Shown in pieces: positions 11,064 through 20,412 of a stretch of 64,000 bases of DNA. Position 1 is the stretch's first letter. The number at the start of each line of letters is the position of its first letter. The notes beneath the pieces were generated by a model that saw only the letters and a list, made by a program, of their open reading frames with translations, ran no database searches and was not told where the DNA came from. The position numbers and the translations under genes are program-made. Location: assembly GCF_958295425.1 (NCBI RefSeq), contig NC_081139.1, forward strand, positions 23,480,888-23,544,887, written 5' to 3'. This DNA comes from Solea solea (taxonomy: Eukaryota > Chordata > Actinopteri > Pleuronectiformes > Soleidae).

Positions 11064-11660
11064 ACCTGACAGCCAATCTATCGCATGGCAGCAACTCAGT
11101 CCATTTATGTTTGCAGACATGGCGACGAGATGACCTGCTCTAGTTCAAAATGGGCATCAGAATGGGTAAGAAAGGGTAGTTTTAGTGACTTGGAATGTAG
11201 CATAGTTGTTGGTGCCAGACAGGCTGGTCTGAGTGTTTCAGAAACTGCTCATCTACTGGGATTTTTTAAGCACAACCATCCAGTGAATGGTGTTAAAAAA
11301 CAGAAAATATCAATTGAGTGGCACCTCTGCCTTGTTAGTCATATTTATACCAAGTGACAAAAAAATGAGCCATGTGCATTTATGTAGAAAAATGAGGATG
11401 CGATGGACTCATGGAATCATATCATATTGTGATAACTGTAAATTAATGCAGGCCTAAACAGGAAGTGGCAACAGTAACTCGAGTAACCACTTGTTACAAC
11501 CAAGGTATGCAGAAGGCCTAGCCTGACTAACACCAATCTCATTCGAGATTAAGTATGGGAAGGGTGTAGTCATCTCTGCAAACAATAGGACACATCAGGT
11601 GCCACTTTATTAGGTGTCATGTGTACCTCATGTGTAATAAAGTGGCTGGGAAGTCTAAAC
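11064..11660 (+). mobile_element. Tc1-like element remnant, deleted copy 2
   Basis: The copy contains ggcagcaactcagtccattt, gtagttttagtgacttgg, cagacaggctggtctgag and tttcagaaactgctcatctac, then aagtggcaacagtaactcg and taaccacttgttacaacc. It ends in taataaagtggctggg. It is the same family as 7120-7660 and 15955-16312. Only N-terminal transposase-like and terminal sequence is left, and frames are broken. Confidence 0.7.
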
Positions 11661-12285
11661 TCTAACCATAACATGTTTACCTCCTGCAAAGCTAATTCTT
11701 ATGTTCATGTTCCTTTCAATGCAGAATGGCTGAAAAACATCATAACATAATCCATACACACACACACACACACAAACATGTCATGATGTAGTAGAATCAA
11801 ACAAACAGGCAAATGACTTGGATCAGCTTGACAGCTGGAGGGAGGCAGAATTTGGAAGCAGGCGAGGTCAAAGGAGGAGAGGGTTTGTGGGTGGAGCGTG
11901 ACAGAGAATAATTGGTATTCAGTGGAGTCAGAGGTAAGTGATACCAGGCTAACCTCCATGTGCCCCCAGGTCTCCTCAACATGAGAGAACCTGCTTCACC
12001 CCCTAATTAGCACATGAATATTCCAATTAGACAGCAACACAGTGGAAGTGGATTAGCACAGGCGTGAGATAAATAGATGTGGGAGAGGCGTCGGGGAACA
12101 TACAGCTGGAGATGTAAAGGCAATTATTCAGTGTCTTTACATTAGGCATAGCATGTGAAAATGTATTATTCTGATTATTCTGACCAAATTTACTTCCAAA
12201 TGTAAACAGATAGCGCCTTCTGTTTATATTCCACCTTCAATGTGCACAAATATGAATGAATGCCCATTTTTCTCCAATTCATTTT

Positions 12286-12318
12286 ATGTTATCCATTCAG
12301 AAAATGAATGGATAACAT
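12286..12318. repeat. Perfect 14-bp stem with 5-nt loop
   Basis: The arm atgttatccattca (12286-12299) is perfectly inverted at 12305-12318 (tgaatggataacat) around the loop gaaaa. Its function is unknown. Confidence 0.8.
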
Positions 12319-13572
12319 TTATATAAGTGAAAAACAAGAATCTTTAATACGCTTGGTATAAATGATGAGGTCTTGAAATTAGTACAATGACTTGGCACTT
12401 CAGAATATATAACCAGAGCTGCACTTCCACTGGGCAGTACAGCACAGTTCAGCTATAGGCATGGTATGGTATGGTTTGGAAGGGTAAACCCTGAGCTAGA
12501 TCATACAACTCAGCCAATAAAGAATAAATTCAAGAAAAAGGAGAAATACCAAAGGCCTTGAATCCTCTCCCAGTCATAAGGCAAAGTATATTTTAAAATG
12601 TTGCATTCTGTGTTTTTTCCCATTCCATTTCTGTTGTTCTGGAAGTGACAACGCTTTCTCAACCAATCCCCACACTGCAGTGTGTCTAGCTCCACCCTTT
12701 AGGGGCTGGACCACCGTACAAGGGACCTCCATAGAAGTGGGATGATAAAGATTGGTTATTTTGGTAGCTTTCACAACTTTTCACAATTGAAATGCAAATA
12801 ATTACATTATGCACTGTACTGTGTCGCCCTCTACCGCTTGGTATGAATGTGTCAATGTATGTAAGCGAGGTAGACAGTATCTTTAAGATTTATATAATAA
12901 TATACTGTATGTGTGTGTGTGTGTTTCTGTAAGGGCTGAGTGCATCTCCTGAGATTAGAGTTGTTGCACTCGCTGCTTCTTCTTTGAGCTCCACTGAGTC
13001 TAAACAACTGCATTGAAATGTGTGCATGAGAACACGCGCCCATGTGTGTGAGCGTGTTTCTATGTTTATGACGACCTTGACAGCAGGTGGGTTAACTCCC
13101 AGGTGTGTCCCAGTTTTAGTGGGAGGATCAGAGGCAGGTGGGACTGAGCCTGGCTTGATGTGTCCAGATTAATGAGCTTTCCCTCACACACATCAGCTGC
13201 TACTGCTGCTGCCTGGGCCAAGCTGGAAACAGGGACACGGAGTTGGCCCGTGTTCACTAGACTCATTTATAATGTCACACAAATGTATCAGGCTACTATG
13301 CCATGCCAGCTCTCTATAAAATTTGGATAAGCAACAAGCACTGATGTATTGTATTCTTCTGTTATCAAAACCTGGTTTTGTTCTTGAGATTTTAACTGTA
13401 ATTATTTTTCAAATGCGCTTGCCTTGCTCTTAGTCAGACCCTGTTTTAATTTCCAAAGTGTTGCCTGGCCAGGTTTAGTGCCGACTGGGACCAGCGGGAC
13501 TCCTCAGAATATAAACATTATGAGACACATTCATTGGCGCTTTTATGAGGGCACTAAAATCAGCCAACTAAG

Positions 13573-13599
13573 TTATGAGGATGAGGATTATCCTCATAA
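13573..13599. repeat. 10-bp hairpin ttatgaggat / atcctcataa
   Basis: Arms at 13573-13582 and 13590-13599 with a 7-nt loop, just upstream of a (TG)n microsatellite. Function unknown. Confidence 0.7.
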
Positions 13600-13678
13600 T
13601 GACAGCATATGAACTCAAACGTTTCCCTGATTTTGCCAGTTGTATTTTTTTTTATCTTATACCACAGGGAGGTAAGGG

Positions 13679-13701
13679 TGTGTGTGTGTGTGTGTGTGTG
13701 T
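13679..13701. repeat. (TG)n microsatellite
   Basis: An uninterrupted TG run of about 11 units. Other short TG/CA runs in this intron are at 11755-11774 and 12911-12924. Confidence 0.95.
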
Positions 13702-15429
13702 TGGTGTGGGTGCATGTGCACTGTATAGGAGAGAGGGAGAGGAAGAAGCAGCACGATGAAGAACTTGAAACACTGAGACCCACAGTCATCTGATCCGTTT
13801 TGGGATAAACAAAAGCCAACCATGCATCATTAGTAGAATAAGATGGAAGATGGAGCAGGGACAGTGTGTGTGGTCAGTGTTGGTGGCGGCGTGTGGGCTG
13901 GTGAAACAACCACAGTGAGCAACAGACGCACACACCAGCGGTGGATGAGACAAAAGAGAACAAGTTCTCAGAACTTCATCAGAAGAGATGATGCTGGCCA
14001 TTATATCTGATCTGCTCTACAGTATGTGCTGAAAAAAGCATGTTACTTTTTTACTATTTTGCTATACAATGAGAAAACTACTTTTTAAGGGTTTGTGGGT
14101 GGTTTTAAGGGTTAGCAATATCCAGGGATAACGTATTGTTTCATAGCTTTGTATATTCAGAAAAATAATAAATGCATGGAAAGGCATATACTTTGTTGTA
14201 GAGCACTGATGATGACGTTTGAAGCATGACACATTGCCAGCACAGACTTGTCAGACAGAACCTGAGATATGGACTCCAGCTCTCACCAACAACAAGGCTG
14301 CCAGCAGGTACACAAGGAAAAATAGATTTTAACCACTTAACTGAAGACTAACTGCTCTTAAGAATTTGTTTGTTGCTTTTAATCACCCATAGACGTCATG
14401 CTCTACCTGGAAACTGAAGTTTGTGCCGCTTTCCACTCAGAGCAACTCAACACGAATGACCAAAGTGCTGCACAGAATGAGTCAATTCAAATCTGTGAAA
14501 TAGAAGTGAAAATAAGTACAACCACACTTCAAAAAACCTGAACTATCCCTTTAACATTACTGGATCACAGCAATCTGTTTTTTGAATTATTGTACCTTTT
14601 TGAAAAGTGAAGTTCATTTTTGGCCAAGCTGAACACACTGGATATAGCTTTAAACACCTCACTGCAGTCACTCACCAGCATTACAGCTAACCTGCATTTG
14701 ACTGATTCAAAATTCTTTTGACCGTCGGAGACACAAGCTGGTGTGAAGCACCACTTGGCTGTGTGTGGGCGAGTAGATGTGTTGCAGCGTTGTTATCCCT
14801 GCAGAGAGGCTCTGTGAAATAATAAATGACTGACTGGAATGGCTGTTTTGTTGTCTACAATGTTGTTGAGTGGTGGGGGAGCAAGTCTGTAGCTAGCTAC
14901 CAGAATAAAGTCAAATCAAGAAAAAAAACAACCAAAAAACAAGAGACAGTATGTGCACCTTGGTGATAAAAAACCTTGCAATAACTCAGCATTCTTAGCT
15001 TTTCACAAAGAACAGAAACAGAGGGAAATAGCCTGGTATCTGCAGTGCCCCGGGTTTGGGTTTGGCTGTCCGTCCTCAAATCATCTCAATTATTATATTC
15101 TGTTTTAAAAAGTTCCCTCCAAAAATATAATAAAACTAGCAGAAACATGCCAAGAGAGGAGACCAGAAAGCAGTAGGGTGGAAAACTCTGAGTTACACTG
15201 AATAACCTTGAACTGCGATGAAGCAGTGTATATTTCGTTCAAAGTAAATAAAAATAAGGTTCGTATGACAAAAGCTATGGCTAAATCTACTGACACTTTC
15301 GTCAGCAAATAACAACTAGACAGACTTTAGGGCGGGACAAACTGGGAGGGGAACCAATCAGAAGAGAAGAATAATAATACCAAGGTTAGGTTGATCTACT
15401 CGGACGTCAACGACGCACGAGGAAAGCGG

Positions 15430-15600
15430 CAGAAATGACGGCGTTAGGAAGAAAGAGAAGCGATGACCTGGTCGAATTTCACGTACGATGTTAATGAAAA
15501 CGAAACCCTTTGTAAACCATGCAGAGCCTCAAAACTCACAAACCTGAAATGACATTTGGAGACGAGTCATCCAGAAATTCATGCAAAGGTTCGGTAAATC
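15430..15600 (+). pseudogene. hAT transposase BED zinc-finger remnant
   Basis: One frame from 15478 reads FTYDVNENETLCKPCRASKL, TNLK, a TGA (15550-15552), then HLETSHPEIHAK. The CxxC (15511-15522) followed by HxxxxH (15553-15570) spacing and HLETSHPE-type tail match BED-type zinc fingers at the N-terminus of hAT transposases. Flanking A/T-rich sequence (about 15330-15720) may be the rest of the element. The in-frame stop and missing catalytic part make it a remnant. Confidence 0.6.
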
Positions 15601-15954
15601 ACACGCACTAACTAGACTAAAAGTAAAAACATCTCAGATGACTAAAATATGACAAAAACTAAATGGCATTTATGGCATTAATAAGTCTATAACCAAAACT
15701 AAATCAAAGTTTTCTGTCACTGCAATGAAGGACAAAAAGAGGATGAGACTGGGGAGATGAGAACTTTAGAAAAACTCTGATAATGAACTTTGATGAAGAA
15801 CTTATTGAACTGAATTTTGAACTGTAGAGGGCAACATTACACCTCTCTGTGTACAGTCAGACGGAAATTATTATTAGAAGAAAAGAAGTAAACCTCTATG
15901 AACAAAGCTCCACCAAGGCCATTAATTTTTTTATCTCCCATTCAACTGTTTTCA

Positions 15955-16312
15955 ATTCAAATATCTAATCAGCCAATGAAATGGCAGTAACTCAACGCAT
16001 TTTAGAAATGTAGACATGGTCAAGGCAAACTGCTGAAGTTCAGACTGAGCATCACAATGGAGTGGAAAGTAACTCTGAATGTGGCATGATTGGGCTGGTC
16101 TGCGTATTTTTGAAAGGTGATCAAAGAGGTGATCTTTTGGGATTTTCATGCACAACTATCTCTCAGGTTTACATAGAATGGTCTTAAAAAGACAAAGTAC
16201 TGCCAGTTCACTTTGCAAAAATGCCTTATTGATTCTAGAGGTCAAAAGAGAATGGTTTGATAGGAAAGAAATGCAACAGTGACTCAGATAATCACCTTCT
16301 GACCATCTCTAG
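15955..16312 (+). mobile_element. Tc1-like element remnant, deleted copy 3
   Basis: The copy contains cagccaatgaaatggcagta, actcaacgcattttagaaatg, ctgctgaagttcagactgag, gatcttttgggattttcatg and ctctcaggtttacatagaatg, then aatgccttattgattctagag and gtgactcagataatcacc. These match the Tc1-like family at 7120 and 11064. No open frame remains. Confidence 0.7.
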
Positions 16313-16440
16313 CCACGCAACACATCAAAAATGTAACTTTATACATCAGTTACCGTTTATATCATAGTTATTAACAAATAAATAGTATATAGTCTATAGT
16401 TATGTTGTATGTGGAAAACCGTTCATAAAAATCCATTCGT

Positions 16441-16785
16441 AAAGCTCCAGTGAGTGACTTCTGTCACCAAAACACTGCTACTGTCGTTACAAGAGCACAG
16501 ACAGACAGGTGCACATGCTACGTATCTTCTTATATGTATCAGATAACCGGGGTTGTATTTCACCTCACTCATGTGAATTTGTTGCTATCTACTAGCGATG
16601 TAAAACGTATCACTCTGTGTCTCCACACACACGACAACAAAACCCCTGCTACACTGTGAAACAAACAAACAAACAAACAGAGAGTCGTGTGGATCTGATA
16701 AGCTTAAACAGCACTGAGTCAACTCATTTGACGATGGTTTAAATGCAAACCATTTTTATATGTAAAAGTTACATACTGCAGCTTT
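16441..16785. mobile_element. Short inverted-repeat element (MITE), 345 bp
   Basis: The left end AAAGCTCCAGTGAGTGACTT and the inverse of the right end, AAAGCTGCAGTATGTAACTT, agree at 15 of 20 positions. The interior has no coding frame. Related ends appear at 62455-62477. No clear target duplication was found. Confidence 0.6.
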
Positions 16786-16859
16786 AACCTTTTGAGTTAT
16801 GCAGCTGACAAACAGACAAACATTACGTGAAGAGATGCTGAACGTCACATTGTTTTTTA

Positions 16860-16912
16860 CAATGACAATAAAGAAATTGAATTGAATTGAACTGAACTGA
16901 ACTGAACTGACC
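16860..16912 (+). repeat. LINE/SINE tail with TGAAC pentamer array
   Basis: The sequence aatgacaataaagaaattga followed by repeated aattg and aactg units looks like the simple-repeat tail of a LINE or SINE 3' end. It begins 104 nt beyond the exon 7 donor side of the intron. Confidence 0.55.
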
Positions 16913-17015
16913 AGCAAAAACATAAGATCTCCAACACTATTGAACCTTGGCTGGGGTTGAAGTTGTTACAGAAGGGAGGGGAATTACGAGGTGCACACAT
17001 ACAACTGACACTGAC

Positions 17016-17188
17016 CTCTCTGTCCAGTCCGGCTGCCACGGTCACTATGTGTCCAGTCTCACTGTTGATGGTGAACATGTTGGGGATGGGGCTGTGGGGC
17101 GTCTGTGAGAGGATGCGGTAGCGCACCATTCCGTTTGCTGTGGTGGAGTCGTCCGAGTCAGTGGCTGTCACCTGCATCACGGACGAGC
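17016..17188 (-). CDS. cdh4: cdh4 internal exon 7, body of EC2
   Basis: This 173-nt exon begins with two bases finishing a Gly codon and ends on a complete GAG. It encodes [19 protein letters not shown], then [17 protein letters not shown], then [28 protein letters not shown] is the DxD calcium motif and AAGLDRE the LDRE motif of EC2. [14 protein letters not shown] matches the R-cadherin pattern; N-cadherin has a DDPNALNG-type sequence. SSVMQ and TGHIV differ mildly from mammalian R-cadherin but keep the calcium ligands. The acceptor is tctccacag and the donor GAG|gtcagt. Upstream in the intron are a tandem CTAAC tract (17201-17221) and an A/T-rich compound microsatellite (17262-17376). Confidence 0.95.
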
Positions 17189-17200
17189 CTGTGGAGAGAA

Positions 17201-17221
17201 AGTTAGTTAGTTAGTTAGTTT
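17201..17221 (-). promoter_or_regulatory. Tandem CTAAC branch-point tract upstream of exon 7
   Basis: On the transcript strand this is an (AACT)n tract containing four overlapping CTAAC motifs, each a strong match to the vertebrate branch-point consensus (yUnAy). The candidate branch adenosines fall at 17203, 17207, 17211 and 17215, that is 15, 19, 23 and 27 nt before the first exon base (17188). The tract is followed by TTTCTCTCCACAG. The motif and spacing are seen directly; use as a branch point is inferred. Confidence 0.6.
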
Positions 17222-17261
17222 GGAAGAGTCAGAGCGGGACAGAATCATCTAAAAAAAAAAA

Positions 17262-17322
17262 AAAGGAACAAAGAAAAACAAGAAGGTGACATTCATCAAA
17301 ATACTACGTGCTTTTGCACAAA

Positions 17323-17376
<54 letters not shown>
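17262..17376. repeat. Compound A-run, (AT)n, (AG)n microsatellite near exon 7
   Basis: On the plus strand an interrupted A-rich stretch leads into an A run (17320-17331), then (AT)n (17331-17362), then (AG)n (17362-17376). In transcript sense this is TC, then TA, then T tracts, lying about 75-190 nt upstream of the exon 7 acceptor. Length variation here is likely between individuals. Confidence 0.9.
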
Positions 17377-19504
17377 CAAAGTGAAGGTTTCTTACAACCC
17401 CGTTTATGTAAATTTGTACAAACATTTCAAAGAGAAGTGAGCAAACACAGAAGACAACAAACCCATTTTTAAACAACAAAGAAGTCAATCAGACTTTACA
17501 AATTGCTGTGACGTCCTCTGTTCTTTGCAAAAACAACTCTCAGAATGAGAGCCATTATAGAGCAGGGCACAAAAAAACAGACAAAATCTGTTAAATTAGC
17601 CCCTATTCTAAGTCCTGCTGTTTTGTTCTCTGTGGAGAGCCAAGCAAGTGGGCCAAAGTTTCCATCTCTGCAGAGTCCATTTAGTAATGAGCAGCACTGG
17701 GTCTTCTGCCATTTCCACCATCCATTATTTCAGCCTTCAACAGCGCCGTGGCTGCCCCTAATGCTCTCCCATGCTCTCACCCTATTTGTCTTTGAATCAG
17801 AGATAAACACTGCCATTTAAGGCAGACAGCGCCGAGGAGGTGAGGTTGGAGGGAGTGTATGCATGGCCGTGGGATTACTTACACGCACGTGTGTGCATCT
17901 GTATGCATGTGCTTGTTTGTGTCCTCGCAACACAGATCAGGGTGACAGGCTCCCGTGTCCCCTACATCTTCCCCTAGCAGAATTATTGATTTGCACGAGT
18001 TTGTCTGCTAGGGCCTCGCAAACGCGATCGGGCAATTAGGAGCACTTTGTGCTGGAAAGAGGAGAGATCACCTCGCCTCGCCCCTCTCTCGCGGGCTTCT
18101 GTGAAAATGTCACTTTCCATCAGGCAGCCATTTACAGGCTGCTGCCGCTGCCGGGACTGTCAGCTCACAGGAGTAGGACAGCAGGAGAAAACAGACAGTT
18201 GAAGCATGAACACGCATGGATGAGATGACATTGTGAGAGTGAGATGAGGTCATAGGAACTGAAGGGTAAGAAACAGAAGTGGAGAAATGAAGAGAGTGGT
18301 AATTATAAAATAATCTAAATCTAAAATAATCCGAAATTATAACTTTTAAAAACACTTCTTTTGGATTCTAAGTTGCAGCAGGCAAAGAACGGTCTGTACA
18401 ATTACATATTTGTTGAGCCCTAATACCTCAGTATAGATGCCTTGTTTCTGATTGTGGGCTGTAAAGTGTCAAACTAGAGCATAGGTGCTCTTTTAACCTC
18501 TGTGTGCATAACGGTGGGTGCCATTCTGAAAAGGTGCCAAACCAGTGGTGTTCTTATTATTACTAAAAATCATACATACATCATCTTTTTTTGCAAAACA
18601 AAAAGTCTCCAGTGAAGCAGGGTAGCTACTAAATCCACGGCCGTTTGGTGATCCCCTGTGGGCTTGCACACTTACAGGTGTCTCCATTCCCATAATTGGG
18701 TCTAGATGGCACCATGACTCCTGTGACAGCCTGCATAGACAGGATAATTGGAGCCTTGGATTTCTATTTCAAACTTCATTAAGTTCCAAAGCAGGATTTG
18801 TCACTTTATCCAGCAAGAAAAGATTCCGGGGGAAGACAGGAAGAATAAAAAAACAAGTGCTGCTCTTTCACCAAGGACAATGACAATAAACGGTGTGAAC
18901 AAGCTTCCCAGTCCTGTGGTGTGAGGAACAAGATGTGATTTTGGCCTTTAATTTCAATAAAGAGGCTTCAGTAATGTGATGATGGTGTGCTTTTTTTTTT
19001 TATTCAAAGCGGGATGGCCATGCCTGAAAGGGTTCATCTCTGAGCCTGTTTAATTCCTCTTTAATTTGAACGCTAATTCTAAATCCTAATTGCTTTTCCG
19101 CCTAAATTGCTGGAGCTGAAAATTCAAGCGGGTTGGCCGTCCTACTCACGTGACCTGAGATCACTGGTGAGGTCTATCTGCTGGCTAAACATTAGTCAAC
19201 CAGAAGTAACATCCCTACATAGCCTTCCAATTAGAGAGGTTTGAAATAAAGGGGATGATGGAGCTCAACAGAGCAAAACACAGATGCAAAGACAGGAAGC
19301 CGAGGAGGAAATTGCATCAGAGAAAATAAATATAAAGACAAAGAAGTGAGATGGTTTATGACGACAGCTAAAAGCAAAGGTGCAATGGTAAATCAGGGCG
19401 TGAGAGGGCAAGGGATGGATGGTATTAGAGGATAATAACCTTTATCAGTGGAGAGCAGAATGAAGTTGCCTTGAAGAGGGAAAGAGTAGCCATGGTACAG
19501 TAGA

Positions 19505-19526
19505 CAGAGAGAGAGAGAGAGAGAGA
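19505..19526. repeat. (AG)n microsatellite
   Basis: Run of about 11 AG units within a purine-rich tract. Confidence 0.95.
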
Positions 19527-20154
19527 AGGAGTCGGAAGTAGGTGTGAGAAAAGGTTGAAACCTTTTGGAAGCAGAGAAAAGGAGACCGTGTTCACACAAA
19601 ACCTAATAATGGACACCATTGCTCTCTGAGGACAGAGGGACAAAGTCACACCTTTCAAGCCTTTCAAAACCATTCACTGTAGGCCAGAAAATAGGACAGC
19701 TCAAATGCACAGGAAGCTTAATGGAACCTTTATCCCTGTTATTGCCCGATAGCCATGCCTGCAGATCTGCTTACCGTTAGTCAGGGCGACTGCTCTGCAT
19801 TTTACACGTTGCTCATGTTTTTATACTACCTTTCAAAACCCAATTACCCAGCACATTATATTGATCAGAATATTGTACAGAAATTAGCAAAAGGGCAATA
19901 GCAGTAAAAATCATAAAAAAGTCATGGTAAAAACAGTGCAATATCTGTTTTTCTATGGCCGATGCTCATTTTTACAAATCACGGCAGCCGATGGCCGACA
20001 ATTGATGCCTTTTTATTCCGCCATATATTGAGCTAATTGAAAAATTGGTTTACTAAAAACTTTAGTAACCAGTAACCAGAAACTTCATAATACATACATG
20101 AAACAGGTCATCAAAAAGTACATTTTGGGACAAAGAATCCAGATATGATATTTA

Positions 20155-20412
20155 TTGTTGTGTAGTGTAGTTGTGGGTCCACTACAAAGAGCAGGGGGCA
20201 ATGGATATCAATCCCAGGGCAAGATACCTCAAGTGACTTCTGGTGGCTGTGCAGGCGGCGTGGGAATGGGTATGATAGATGTGTGATAGAAAAAGAGCTG
20301 CATATAGATGAGCTGTATGATGGGTGTGAATGAGTCAATTGCAAACACCAAAGTGTGCTGTACTTAAAGTGGTCAACAAGACTAGAAAAGCACTATATAG
20401 AATAGGCCAATT
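20155..20412 (+). mobile_element. Degenerate tRNA-derived SINE, copy 2
   Basis: Head to tail it shows gtagttgtgggtcc, caatcccagggcaagatacc, then actagaaaagcactatatag. The 3' words match the SINE at 28500-28770 (gacaagactagaaaagcgctatataaata in complement). It is diverged, so only the 3' part is convincing. Confidence 0.5.

Larger units (their letters stand above)
885..17015 (-). other. cdh4: cdh4 intron 7 (16.1 kb)
   Basis: Intron between the exon ending AAGLDRE and the exon starting KVSQY. It holds LINE 3'-end sequence (1283-1910), a hairpin (2280-2393), a palindromic fish repeat (about 2465-2700), CCCTAA-type repeats (4427-5105) and an RTE-like fragment (6001-6421). It also holds a Repeat-C copy (6552-6985), Tc1-like remnants (7120-7660, 11064-11660, 15955-16312) and a short inverted-repeat transposon (10051-10409). 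A BED-finger hAT remnant (15430-15600) and a MITE (16441-16785) follow. I can assign nothing in about 885-1280, 1911-2220, 2700-3020, 3200-4420, 5110-5870, 7700-8450, 9610-10040, 10420-11060 and 11780-15100, apart from short microsatellites and the hairpins listed separately. Confidence 0.85.

Noticed and set aside
12286..12318. microRNA precursor
   Set aside because: The 14-bp stem is too short for a Dicer substrate.
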